This document shows, piece by piece, positions 34,796-43,894 of a stretch of DNA of 61,241 bases; the stretch's first letter is position 1; each line of letters begins with the position of its first letter. The DNA is taken from NCBI GenBank assembly GCA_038206355.1, contig JBBRAY010000020.1:1-61241 (forward strand), read 5' to 3'. A program made the translations under genes and the position numbers. Below the pieces are notes generated by a model that had not been told where the DNA came from, made no database searches, and was given only the letters and a program-made list of their open reading frames with translations. This stretch comes from JAPLDB01 sp038206355 (GTDB lineage Bacteria; Bacteroidota; Bacteroidia; AKYH767-A; 2013-40CM-41-45).

Positions 34796-35977
34796 ATGCC
34801 ATTGAGGAAAATATACCTGTTGAGATTATTATTGTCACTCCTGTTGCTATGCACAGGCCGTTTTTCGTATGCACAGAATATCGTTAAGGTGGGTTGTCTG
34901 TCAGGCGATTGCATCAATGGTTTTGGAATTATTCAACTGAGTTCAGGCGACAGATATGAAGGCCTTTTTGCAAATAATCTTTTTGAGGGCAAAGGAAAAA
35001 TGAAATACCGGAATGGCGCCTTGTATGAAGGGGATTTTGCAAAAGGTAAAATGCAGGGCACCGGAATTTACACATATCCTGATGGTACCATTTACAAAGG
35101 CAGTTTTTATTCGGGGAAAATGGAAGGGCGCGCCACCATGGATTATCCCAGCGGAAACCGTTATGAGGGTATGTTCATGAACAGCAGAAAGCATGGTATA
35201 GGAAAAGCGACTTTCAACGATGGCAGCACTTATGAAGGGATGTATGAAAATGATTTTCCTGAAGGCAAAGGTGCGTGGTACTACCGCAGCGGCGACCGTT
35301 ACGAAGGAGATTTTTCAAAGGGAAAAAGACACGGAGAAGGCACCTATTTTTTCAATGACGGCACTGTTTACTCCGGACATTTTTTCATGGATAACTTTGA
35401 CGGAGAAGGAACAATGACGCTGAAAGACGGAAGCGTTTATGAAGGAAACTTCCGCGATGACCTTCAAAATGGATTCGGTATTTTCTTTTATGCTTCGGGA
35501 GATGTTTATGAAGGTGATTTTTTTGCAGGTACGCTGCATGGTTGCGGAACGTATTATTATTCCAATGGCGATGTATATACCGGCGATTATAAATTCAATG
35601 AGAACAATGGCTTCGGGAAATTCACCACTGCCGACGGGTTGACGACAGAATACAAATACGACATGGGGAAAATTGTGAGCGAAAACGTGCTCTTTGAAAA
35701 ACCTGTTGTAGAATCAAAACCGACAACTGAAACAAAAGATTTGAAAATAATTGCAAAGAGTTCAGCGAGGGAAACCTCTTCTGAACTTTGTCCGCTATGC
35801 TTGGGCGTTGGAAGTATTTCTCAAACTGAAATCAGAAAAAATAAAACGGTTACCAAGGACATCAGCAATGGACTTGGTCCGAGGAATTTTGTTACTTATA
35901 CCATCAGTGAAGTGGTGCGGACTGCAGGAAGCATAACGTGCAGCAGGTGTGCGGGAACTGGGATGGTGAAGCAATAA
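34796..35977 (+). CDS. secreted MORN-repeat protein with Cys-rich tail
   Basis: A 393-aa exported protein. A signal peptide (..LCTGRFSYAQ) is followed by about ten 23-residue MORN repeats (YEGxFxxGxxxGxGxxxxxxG pattern, residues roughly 45-285). A charged linker leads to two CxxCxGxG motifs, CPLCLGVG and CSRCAGTG, about 50 residues apart, as in DnaJ-type zinc centres. MORN arrays form extended beta sheets that bind lipid or protein. An exported MORN protein with a predicted zinc module is unusual, and its role is unknown. The ATG at 34796 starts the signal peptide; an ATG eight codons upstream is possible. Confidence 0.75.
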   Translation: MPLRKIYLLRLLLSLLLLCTGRFSYAQNIVKVGCLSGDCINGFGIIQLSSGDRYEGLFANNLFEGKGKMKYRNGALYEGDFAKGKMQGTGIYTYPDGTIYKGSFYSGKMEGRATMDYPSGNRYEGMFMNSRKHGIGKATFNDGSTYEGMYENDFPEGKGAWYYRSGDRYEGDFSKGKRHGEGTYFFNDGTVYSGHFFMDNFDGEGTMTLKDGSVYEGNFRDDLQNGFGIFFYASGDVYEGDFFAGTLHGCGTYYYSNGDVYTGDYKFNENNGFGKFTTADGLTTEYKYDMGKIVSENVLFEKPVVESKPTTETKDLKIIAKSSARETSSELCPLCLGVGSISQTEIRKNKTVTKDISNGLGPRNFVTYTISEVVRTAGSITCSRCAGTGMVKQ

Positions 35978-36481
35978 GCTGCAGGAGGAAAATGGAAGTA
36001 CAATGTTGGGTTTGTTGAGGGAATAGGGAGAAAGAAATACGAAATGCGAAATGAATAGGGATAATGTGTGTGGGGAATAAAAATATGTGAGTGAGTTATA
36101 ATTTTAGAATAATCAGTGTGTGAGGTTCCCCTTTAGGGGTCAGGGGTGAGGGAGGCAATGGAAGAAGAAATGCAAAATGCACAATGCACAATGAAAACCA
36201 CATCGTTCGATGAAGGAGCAGGAATAAGTTGGCAGTTCGCAGTTGGCAAATGGAAATATAAAATGGGCAATGAAAAATGAAATTCGGTTAATGTGCAGAG
36301 GAAATAAGAATGTTTGAATATGTTACAATTTGAAAATAATCCATGTGGAAGGTTCCCCTTTAAGGGGTCAGGGGTGAAGGGAGGAATTGGAAGTAATAAT
36401 TTCGAAATACAAATCCCGATAGCTATCGGGGCGAAAAACGAAATGAAAACCGCTCGAGAGAATAATTACGTTGAGAATTAA
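35978..36481. repeat. 504-bp repeat-filled intergenic region
   Basis: No gene is visible. The region contains a diverged direct duplication of about 105 bp (36061-36164 and 36288-36393), each ending in a GGTTCCCCTTTA(A)GGGGTCA palindromic core followed by GGGGTGAGGGAGG-like sequence. It also holds an aatgcaca-type run (36170-36192), a ggcagt-type repeat (36227-36248) and a perfect 16-bp palindrome CCCGATAGCTATCGGG (36415-36430). The same core occurs inverted at 44261-44301, on the far side of the phosphorelay locus. Confidence 0.8.
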
Positions 36482-39400
36482 ATGTTGAAGAATCTATTCT
36501 ATACCGCAATATTAATTGTGATTTGCTCAACGGCGAATGCGCAGTCGCTTGCTTCATCGTTGCGGTTTGGAAGACTGAATACCGATGATGGCCTCAGCAA
36601 CGCGACCGTGTATTGCAGTTTCATGGACAGCCAGGGATATTTGTGGTTTGGCTCGGAAGACGGACTCAATAAATATGACGGATATACTTTTGACATTTAT
36701 AAATCTATACCGTCAGATTCTGCATCACTCTCCAACAACATCATCCGCTGTATTTTTGAAGACAGCAAGCAGAATCTATTTATCGGAACAGATAATGGAC
36801 TGAATAAATACAATCGCACCAACGGCACATTCACCCGTTATATGCACGATGGAAACAATAAAAATTCCATCAGCAACAACCTCATCTATGCCATGTGCGA
36901 AGATCATGCGGGAACCGTATGGGTGGGTACCAGTTCAGGATTGAATTCCTTCGACCCCAATACAGGGCACTTTGCCGACTTCGACGACGTTCTTCAGAAA
37001 ACAATTTTACTCAGCAGTAATTTTATCACCGCCCTCCATGCCGATGAAAAAAATAAACTATGGATCGGAACAGCAAAAAACGGGTTGAACATCTATGACA
37101 TCTCAACTAAGTCTATTGAAATCCTAAAACATGAAGAAGGAAATTCCAAAACGCTAACGGAAGATGAGATCACCTGCTTGTATGAAGACCGATCGGGAAA
37201 CATATGGATCGGAACATTAAACGGCGGACTGAATAAATACAACCCTGCCACAAAAGCATTCTCCCATTATACAAAAGAATCCACAGAAGGAAAGCTCGGA
37301 CTGAATAGTGTGTTTTCAATTGCATCAGACCAGAGCGGAGTGATTTGGATTGGTACCATGGGTGGCGGATTGACAGCATTGGATCCATCAACGGGAAAAA
37401 ATACGCGTTACAACTTCGACCTTCAGAACCCGAATTCTATCAGCAGCGATAAAATATGGAACATCTTCGAAGACCATGCAGGAACCATCTGGTACAGCAC
37501 AGCCAATGGCGTGAGTAGTTTCAACAGGTCGGTGGATAAATTTGTAACCTATAAATTCACTGAAGCAACGGATGCAGGATCTAACAACAACGTGTTTTGC
37601 ATTCATGAAGACAATGAAGGAAATGCATGGTGCGGAATACTCGGCTCTAACGGACTGAAAATATTTGACAGGAAAGAAGGACGATTTGCCAATGAAAGAC
37701 TTCCAAAAATTACGGAGCCACTCCTGCTGGAAAAAAATATTTTCTGCATTGCCGAAGATGAAAATCATTTGTTGTGGATCGGAACGGAAGACGGACTTGT
37801 TTCGCTTGAAAAAAAATCGGGCAAGGCAACGGTTTACAGAAATAACAACGGAGGAAAAAATTCCGGCAGCAATGCCATCCGAAGTATTGCAATGGGTAAG
37901 TCGGGCGAAATGTGGATCGGCACCTATGGCGGAGGTCTGAATAAATTTGATTCACAAACCGGAACATTTAATGCTTACGTGAACAATCCGGCTGATGCAT
38001 CTTCCATCAGTAGCAATGTGATCATGGATGTATTCCCCGACAATGACGGAAGCGTGTGGCTGGCTACTTATGGTGGAGGGGTTTCTGTTTTCAATCCTGC
38101 ATCAGGAAAGTTTACTTCCTATAAGAATGACGCTTCCAAACCACAAAGCATCTCCAGTAATTTTATTCATTGTCTGCATAAAGATTCAAAGGGAACTATT
38201 TGGATCGGCACCTATGGCGGAGGACTGAATGCATTCAACAAATCAACCGGCGCATTTATATCTTATACGGAAAGCGCAGGACTTCCGAATAACATCGTGA
38301 ATGCAATCCTGGAAGATGAGAAAGGAAATCTTTGGATCAGCACGAACAATGGCATCTGTAAATTCAGTACACAGACCAAGGACGTAAGAGATGCCGTACT
38401 TACTTCACGCACGTACAAAGCAGAAGACGGACTGCAAAATAAATTCAACGAAAACTCCAGCTACAAAGGAAAAGACGGCTGGCTATTTTTTGGCGGCGGT
38501 AACGGACTGAATGTTTTCAATCCTGACAACATCAAGGACAATGCATTCATCCCTCCTATTGTGATCACGCGCTTTTATCTCTTTGAAAAACCGCAGCGAA
38601 TGGATACGCTCATCACCAGCGAGAAAACCATGTTGCTGCGTTACGACCAGAATTCCTTCTCCTTTGAATATGCTGCGCTCAGTTATCTCTTCCCTGAGAA
38701 AAACAGGTATGCGTACATGGTTGACGGGCTCGACAAAGACTGGCATTACATCGGTACACGACATTATACGGCCTATACAAATCTCGATCCCGGCCACTAT
38801 GTATTCCGTGTGAAAGCCTGCAACAACGACGGCTACTGGAATGAAGAAGGTATAGCCATTGACATCACCATCACACCTCCGTTCTGGAAAACGTGGTGGT
38901 TTATGGCAGCAAGTTCAATTGTAATTGCATTGATTATTTTCGGATACATACAGTCGCGCACGCGCAAACTGAGAAAGCAAACTGTACTGCTTGAAAAAAG
39001 TGTTGCGGAACGTACGCAGGAGTTGTCCGTAAAAAATATAGAGCTGACGGATACGATGACGAACCTCCGCTCTACGCAAGACCAGTTGATACAAAGTGAA
39101 AAGATGGCATCGCTGGGTCAACTTACAGCAGGCATTGCGCATGAAATACAGAACCCGCTCAACTTCGTCAATAATTTTTCGGAATCATCAATAGAATTAC
39201 TTGAAGAAATAGAAACAGCAGATCCGGAAGAACAAAAGGAACTCATCAGTGACGTAAAACTAAACCTGGAAAAGGTAGTGCATCACGGCAAGCGCGCTGA
39301 CAGCATTGTAAAAGGAATGTTGATGCACAGCAGGTCGGGTGTTTCAGAAAAACAAATCACCGATATCAATAAACTCGTAACAGAATTTGTTGACCTCGCT

Positions 39401-39838
39401 TACCATGGCATGCGGGCGAAGGATTCAGGATTCAACTGCACGCTGGAAAAAGATCTTGGCGACGATTTACCAAAGGTGAAAGTCATTCCGCAGGACATCA
39501 GCCGCGTGGTGCTGAACATTTTCAACAATGCATTTTATGCGGTGGAAGACAGAAAAAAGAGTGAAGGAGACAAGTACAAGCGCATTGTAAAAGTGCGCAC
39601 GTATCTCGCCGGAAATAAAGTAGGCATTGCCATCCGCGACAATGGAAAAGGAATTCCTCCCGACATCAAAGAAAAAATCTTCGAACCATTTTTTACTACC
39701 AAGCCAACAGGACAAGGCACAGGACTGGGATTGAGCATCAGCTACGACATCATTGCAAGTGGCCATGGCGGCGATTTGCGTGTGGAGTCCAAGCCGGGAG
39801 AGTTTACGGAGTTTATAATTGAATTGCCGGGGGTGTAA
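36482..39838 (+). CDS. beta-propeller sensor histidine kinase (Reg_prop / Y_Y_Y / HisKA / HATPase)
   Basis: A 1118-aa sensor kinase. The signal peptide (..CSTANAQ) leads to about 14 Reg_prop repeats (pattern NxIxxixEDxxGxxWIGTxxGLNxY) forming two periplasmic propellers (about 25-690), then a Y_Y_Y domain (about 700-790). One membrane helix follows (WWFMAASSIVIALIIFGYIQ), then a coiled coil, a HisKA domain with phospho-His887 in GIAHEIQNPLNFV, and a HATPase domain (IFNNAFYAV, RDNGKGIPP, GQGTGLGLSISYD). Unlike many hybrid one-component relatives it lacks its own receiver and AraC domain, so phosphate must pass to the separate receivers at 39995 and 40524. It is the first gene of the phosphorelay locus. 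Confidence 0.92.
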   Translation: MLKNLFYTAILIVICSTANAQSLASSLRFGRLNTDDGLSNATVYCSFMDSQGYLWFGSEDGLNKYDGYTFDIYKSIPSDSASLSNNIIRCIFEDSKQNLFIGTDNGLNKYNRTNGTFTRYMHDGNNKNSISNNLIYAMCEDHAGTVWVGTSSGLNSFDPNTGHFADFDDVLQKTILLSSNFITALHADEKNKLWIGTAKNGLNIYDISTKSIEILKHEEGNSKTLTEDEITCLYEDRSGNIWIGTLNGGLNKYNPATKAFSHYTKESTEGKLGLNSVFSIASDQSGVIWIGTMGGGLTALDPSTGKNTRYNFDLQNPNSISSDKIWNIFEDHAGTIWYSTANGVSSFNRSVDKFVTYKFTEATDAGSNNNVFCIHEDNEGNAWCGILGSNGLKIFDRKEGRFANERLPKITEPLLLEKNIFCIAEDENHLLWIGTEDGLVSLEKKSGKATVYRNNNGGKNSGSNAIRSIAMGKSGEMWIGTYGGGLNKFDSQTGTFNAYVNNPADASSISSNVIMDVFPDNDGSVWLATYGGGVSVFNPASGKFTSYKNDASKPQSISSNFIHCLHKDSKGTIWIGTYGGGLNAFNKSTGAFISYTESAGLPNNIVNAILEDEKGNLWISTNNGICKFSTQTKDVRDAVLTSRTYKAEDGLQNKFNENSSYKGKDGWLFFGGGNGLNVFNPDNIKDNAFIPPIVITRFYLFEKPQRMDTLITSEKTMLLRYDQNSFSFEYAALSYLFPEKNRYAYMVDGLDKDWHYIGTRHYTAYTNLDPGHYVFRVKACNNDGYWNEEGIAIDITITPPFWKTWWFMAASSIVIALIIFGYIQSRTRKLRKQTVLLEKSVAERTQELSVKNIELTDTMTNLRSTQDQLIQSEKMASLGQLTAGIAHEIQNPLNFVNNFSESSIELLEEIETADPEEQKELISDVKLNLEKVVHHGKRADSIVKGMLMHSRSGVSEKQITDINKLVTEFVDLAYHGMRAKDSGFNCTLEKDLGDDLPKVKVIPQDISRVVLNIFNNAFYAVEDRKKSEGDKYKRIVKVRTYLAGNKVGIAIRDNGKGIPPDIKEKIFEPFFTTKPTGQGTGLGLSISYDIIASGHGGDLRVESKPGEFTEFIIELPGV

Positions 39839-39840
39839 AA

Positions 39841-39912
39841 GGAAAAGGATTAGATCCCGTTGTAATTGGACATCTACATTTGGTATTTGGATAATGGACG
39901 TAGCAACATGCT
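39841..39912. repeat. acgtagcaacatgct repeat, copy 1
   Basis: The gap after the sensor kinase resembles 56675-56752 over about 75 bp: GGAAAA.GGATT, then GTTGT.AT, CTACATTTG, and the shared block GGACGTAGCAACATGCT. It is non-coding in both places. Confidence 0.65.
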
Positions 39913-39982
39913 CGTTAAGCCAGAGTAATTCCGGCTTCCACAGAAATCCCAATTCCGGCTTTTTTATTCCCTCTTTCCACAT

Positions 39983-39990
39983 TACTTTAG
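39983..39990 (+). promoter_or_regulatory. candidate -7 element of the receiver gene
   Basis: TACTTTAG followed by CACC lies 5 bases before the ATG at 39995. It resembles the Bacteroidota -7 box with shifted spacing and implies a nearly leaderless message. Confidence 0.35.
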
Positions 39991-39994
39991 CACC

Positions 39995-40378
39995 ATGACA
40001 AAAATAATGATCGTTGATGACGAGCAGGATGTGGAACTGCTGTTCCGTCAGAAATTCCGTAAAGAGTTAAAGAGCGGGGAGTTTGATTTTCATTTTGCTT
40101 TCAGCGGAGAAGATGCACTGGGTTTCCTGCGCCAATTGAAACCATTCGACATCGTGCTTGTGCTCAGCGACATCAACATGCCGGGCATGACAGGACTGGA
40201 ATTGCTGCGCATCATCCGCACGGAATTTCCATTGCTGCGGGTAATGATGGTTACTGCTTATGGCGACGACAACAACTTCGGCAAAGCGATGGAAATCGGG
40301 GCAAACGACTTTCTCACAAAACCGGTTGACTTCGTTTTGCTAAAAGAAAAAATGAAGAAGCTGAATTCGGTTGCATAA
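39995..40378 (+). CDS. single-domain response regulator
   Basis: A 127-aa stand-alone receiver. The acidic pocket is VDDEQD (8-13), the phosphorylatable Asp is Asp59 in LSDINMPGMTG, the switch Thr is in MVTAYGDD, and the conserved Lys109 is in FLTKPVDF. It has no output domain. It lies between the propeller kinase and the REC-HK-REC hybrid and could carry phosphate between them via the Hpt protein at 43894. It closely resembles the N-terminal receiver of the next gene (both share the DINMP and TKP.DF motifs), suggesting a local duplication. Confidence 0.92.
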   Translation: MTKIMIVDDEQDVELLFRQKFRKELKSGEFDFHFAFSGEDALGFLRQLKPFDIVLVLSDINMPGMTGLELLRIIRTEFPLLRVMMVTAYGDDNNFGKAMEIGANDFLTKPVDFVLLKEKMKKLNSVA

Positions 40379-40496
40379 CTGATAGCACAACATTTCGCTA
40401 TTCAATATCCTGACAGGCATCGGGAAATTTTCTGACGGCAGATGAAGATCTCTCTACGATTCTCTTATTTACTGCCCTTTTTTTGCAAAAAATCAT

Positions 40497-40504
40497 TAGG
40501 TTTG
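40497..40504 (+). promoter_or_regulatory. candidate -7 box of the hybrid kinase gene
   Basis: TAGGTTTG matches TAnnTTTG, 20 bases before the ATG at 40524. No clear -33 box is seen. It suggests an internal promoter within the phosphorelay locus. Confidence 0.5.
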
Positions 40505-40523
40505 TGAAACAATTAAAAAAGAC

Positions 40524-42149
40524 ATGACAACTATAGGAACTGCAAGAATACTGGTAGTGGATGATGAACCGGATCTGGAACATTTGATCAGGCAACGGTT
40601 CCGGCACCGGATTAAAAGCAATGAGATCCATTTTGATTTTGCAAGCAATGGCGAAGAGGCGTTGAAAAAACTGCAGTCACAGCCCGAAGGATACGACGTC
40701 GTGCTTACCGACATCAATATGCCCATCATGGACGGGCTTACGTTACTGGAGAACATAAAAAAACTGCATCACTTTTATAAAGCGGTGGTCGTGAGCGCTT
40801 ATGGCGATCTGGCTAACATCAGGACAGCGATGAACCGCGGGGCTTTCGACTTCATTACCAAGCCCATTGACTTCGGCGACCTGGAAGCAACGATCAATAA
40901 AACACTTTCGGAACTCAACCTTCTCAAGCAAGGAGTACTGGCCCGCGAGCGCCTCGACTCTGCAATCCGCGACAAGGAACATGCGGAAAATTCTGAACGC
41001 TTCAAGCAGCAGTTCCTTGCCAATATGAGTCATGAGATCCGCACGCCGATGAATTCGATCGTGGGTGTTACCAACCTGCTGGTGAATTCACAACTCAACG
41101 ACGGACAAAAAAAATACCTGAACGTGATCCGCAAGTCGGCAGAAAATCTCCTTGTCATCATTAACGACATCCTCGACCTTTCCAAGATTGAAGCGGGAAA
41201 AATGGAATTTGAACAAACGCCATTCCTTGTCAGCGATGTGCTGGATACTGCTTACCACACCATGCTTTTCAAAGCAGAAGAAAAAAAGCTTGAATTCATT
41301 CTGGATATAAATGAAGACGTTCCAAAAGCACTGATTGGCGACCCCGTTCGACTGACACAGGTGCTGATAAACCTGTGCGGAAATGCGATTAAATTTACCG
41401 AGAAAGGAAGCGTGACGATAAAAGTAACCCTGAGAAATAAAACAGAAGAACAGGCAGATGTTGACTTTGCAGTTATTGATTCAGGTATTGGAATTCCTGA
41501 AGATAAACTGGGGAAAATTTTTGAAAGCTTTTCTCAGGCCAGCAGCGACACAACCCGAAAGTACGGAGGAACCGGACTTGGACTTACCATTTCAAAACAA
41601 CTGATCGAGTTGCAGGGTGGAAATATTCAGGTCACCAGTACTTACGGACAAGGCACAACTTTTTCCTTTCACCTCAATTATACGATCGGTAAAATAGAAG
41701 ATGTCGGCAAGTCAGTACTGCTTGACACAGATGCAAACCCTGAAGAACTGAAAGGCCTTAATATCCTTCTCGTCGAAGACAATCCGTTTAACCAGATGGT
41801 GGCTGTGGATACGCTTACTGATCTCGTGAAAGAAATAAATATTGACGTGGCCGACAACGGAAAAATTGCGCTGGATATGCTCATGAAAAAAGATTATGAC
41901 ATCCTGTTGATGGACGTGCAGATGCCTGAGATGGATGGCTTTGAGGCCACACAAAAAATCAGAACGACTTTCGATAAGCCGAAACGCAACGTTCCCATCA
42001 TGGCCATGACAGCAAACGTAACACTCGATGAGGTGGAAAAATGTTTTGAATCGGGGATGGATCAATATATTTCCAAGCCGTTTGCGCAGCAGGATCTGCT
42101 GAATAAGATTGCACAACTCACCGTCAGGAAAAAGCAGGTAAGTGCATGA
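40524..42149 (+). CDS. hybrid kinase REC-HisKA-HATPase-REC
   Basis: A 541-aa soluble hybrid kinase. The N-terminal receiver (1-125) has Asp63 in VLTDINMPIMDG. A coiled linker leads to HisKA with phospho-His170 in NMSHEIRTPMNSI. The HATPase domain (LINLCGNAIKFTE, DSGIGIPEDK, GGTGLGLTIS) is followed by a C-terminal receiver (about 415-535) with Asp464 in LLMDVQMPEMDG. It has no membrane segment, so input probably arrives through the N-terminal receiver. The C-terminal receiver needs an Hpt protein to pass phosphate on, and one is encoded two genes downstream. The stop codon overlaps the start of the T9SS cargo gene (ATGA). Confidence 0.93.
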   Translation: MTTIGTARILVVDDEPDLEHLIRQRFRHRIKSNEIHFDFASNGEEALKKLQSQPEGYDVVLTDINMPIMDGLTLLENIKKLHHFYKAVVVSAYGDLANIRTAMNRGAFDFITKPIDFGDLEATINKTLSELNLLKQGVLARERLDSAIRDKEHAENSERFKQQFLANMSHEIRTPMNSIVGVTNLLVNSQLNDGQKKYLNVIRKSAENLLVIINDILDLSKIEAGKMEFEQTPFLVSDVLDTAYHTMLFKAEEKKLEFILDINEDVPKALIGDPVRLTQVLINLCGNAIKFTEKGSVTIKVTLRNKTEEQADVDFAVIDSGIGIPEDKLGKIFESFSQASSDTTRKYGGTGLGLTISKQLIELQGGNIQVTSTYGQGTTFSFHLNYTIGKIEDVGKSVLLDTDANPEELKGLNILLVEDNPFNQMVAVDTLTDLVKEINIDVADNGKIALDMLMKKDYDILLMDVQMPEMDGFEATQKIRTTFDKPKRNVPIMAMTANVTLDEVEKCFESGMDQYISKPFAQQDLLNKIAQLTVRKKQVSA

Positions 42150-43894
42150 TAAAATATTCTCTTCGATTATTTTTTTTACTGATCCTTTCAGTCAGTAGTC
42201 GTCAAAGTTACAGCCAGCAAATATTCCAGCGGATGTATGGCGGAGTGAATCAGGAAATTTCACTTGTTGCATTTCCTTGTCCTGCCGGAGGTATTTATTA
42301 TCTCGGTGCAACTACATCAACCGGTAACGGTAATGCAGACCCTGTGCTGATGAAACTGGACGACGACGGTCAGGTATTATGGGCACGGGCAATCGGAGGA
42401 GTCAACTATGACGTTGCAGGAGCCATGACATTGGCAGATGATGGTGGGCTTGTATTCGCAGGTTCCTCAACCAGCTACAATGGAAATACGCTTGATGATT
42501 TGTACTTTTTCAAAACGGATTCGCTTGGAGGTATGGAGTGGGCAAAAACTTTTTCAACGAACGACCTTGATGTTGCAAGTGCAATCATTCGCACAGCAGA
42601 TAATGGTTTTGCGATTACCGGTTATACCCGTGAAACAGGTTTAAAGAGAGTGTTGCTTATCCGTACCGATTCAAACGGAGATACTTTGTTTACCCGAACA
42701 TATGGTGGTACTGCCGATGACCAGGGTGTTGAACTTCTTCAAACTGCTGACGGTGGATTTGTAATCGTCGGAAAAACATTTACACAATCACTGGGAGAAT
42801 CTGACATCTTACTATTGCGCATTGATGCTTCAGGAGATATGATCTGGGCTAAATCATTTGGTGAATTACACTGGGATGAAGGCGCCGGGATTATTCAGCT
42901 TATGGATGGAAATTATTTGCTGAGCGGTTCTACCATTAGTTTCGGTCAGGGTGACTTTGATATTCTGCTGATGAAAATGGATACCTCAGGAAATATGATC
43001 TGGGGAAAAACCTATGGCGGACCAAAGACGGATGCAGGTTATACTGCAAGAGAAAATGGTGACGGCTCTATTGTTATTTCAGGTTATACGAACAGTATGG
43101 GTTATGGTCAGAACCTGAGAATGGCAAGCACTGAAAAGAAAATTGAAAAGACTCATACAACTGATTTCGACCTCAGGACATCCATTCATAATCTTCAGTC
43201 GCAGGATCGCGGCGATGATAGCACCAACATTTTTATTATGAAGCTGGACGCGGCAGGTGATACGATATGGACGCGTACCTTTGGCGACGGTGCACAGGAT
43301 GAAGCATTTCATTTTTCAAAGATGGACGACGGCGGATATTTAATCCCCGGTTTTACGACGAGTTATACCAGTACAACAGACAGCACACAGATGATGCTCA
43401 TCAGAACTGATTCAACAGGCAGGAGCGGTTGCCATGAACAGGATGCACATCCGAACATCGATACAACAAATTTTATTACGCAAACACTTTTATTTACGGA
43501 GACATCAGGGATTGCACAAAATATTGTCACGTCAAATTCACTTGCGTGGAATATCAATGCAGAGGATGCATGTTTGTTTATTAAAATTCCTGAGAATAAT
43601 CCTGAAGAAGAGATTGTTGTGTATCCGAATCCGGCTAGCAGCCAGTTGGCAGTAGGCAGTGGGCAGTATGCAATAAATTCAGTTTCCATTTATAATTTAT
43701 TGGGCAAATTAGTGTTAGAAAAAAAATCCGGAAATGAAGTGTGCTCATTGCCCACTGCCTATTGCCTCCCAATAGCTATCGGGATGCCTACTTATTTCAT
43801 TGATATTTCGAATTTCCAAAACGGACTTTACTTCCTAAAGATTACCACTTCCACCTCTGAGATCATCAAAAAAATAATTATTCAAAAAAATTAA
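42146..43894 (+). CDS. T9SS cargo, propeller-like repeats plus sorting domain
   Basis: A 582-aa secreted protein. The signal peptide (..SSRQSYSQQ) is followed by about six 50-60-residue repeats (pattern W.(R/K)(A/T)(F/Y)GG...D....i..t.DGGf.i.G.T.s.G...d..llr.D..G). These are likely to form a beta-propeller and cover residues about 25-410. A type A sorting domain ends the protein (IVVYPNPASSQL ... FQNGLYFLKITTSTSEIIKK). It overlaps the hybrid kinase by 4 bases (ATGA) and the Hpt gene by 1 base (TAATG), so it is translationally embedded in a signalling operon. The sorting domain contains two oppositely oriented repeat segments (43644-43674, 43746-43784). Confidence 0.85.
   Translation: MIKYSLRLFFLLILSVSSRQSYSQQIFQRMYGGVNQEISLVAFPCPAGGIYYLGATTSTGNGNADPVLMKLDDDGQVLWARAIGGVNYDVAGAMTLADDGGLVFAGSSTSYNGNTLDDLYFFKTDSLGGMEWAKTFSTNDLDVASAIIRTADNGFAITGYTRETGLKRVLLIRTDSNGDTLFTRTYGGTADDQGVELLQTADGGFVIVGKTFTQSLGESDILLLRIDASGDMIWAKSFGELHWDEGAGIIQLMDGNYLLSGSTISFGQGDFDILLMKMDTSGNMIWGKTYGGPKTDAGYTARENGDGSIVISGYTNSMGYGQNLRMASTEKKIEKTHTTDFDLRTSIHNLQSQDRGDDSTNIFIMKLDAAGDTIWTRTFGDGAQDEAFHFSKMDDGGYLIPGFTTSYTSTTDSTQMMLIRTDSTGRSGCHEQDAHPNIDTTNFITQTLLFTETSGIAQNIVTSNSLAWNINAEDACLFIKIPENNPEEEIVVYPNPASSQLAVGSGQYAINSVSIYNLLGKLVLEKKSGNEVCSLPTAYCLPIAIGMPTYFIDISNFQNGLYFLKITTSTSEIIKKIIIQKN
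43644..43784. repeat. inverted repeat pair within a sorting-domain coding region
   Basis: The left segment is AGTTGGCAGTAGGCAGTGGG plus CAGTATGCAAT (43644-43674). The right segment is CATTGCCCACTGCCTATTGC plus CTCCC (43746-43770) and is largely its reverse complement. It is fused to a palindrome CCCAATAGCTATCGGGA (43768-43784) related to 36415-36430. Both arms stay in frame. Confidence 0.85.

Noticed and set aside
36482..39838. hybrid two-component system (HTCS) with its own receiver and AraC output
   Set aside because: The protein ends directly after the HATPase G2 box (GLGLSISYD ... FIIELPGV). No receiver or HTH is present.
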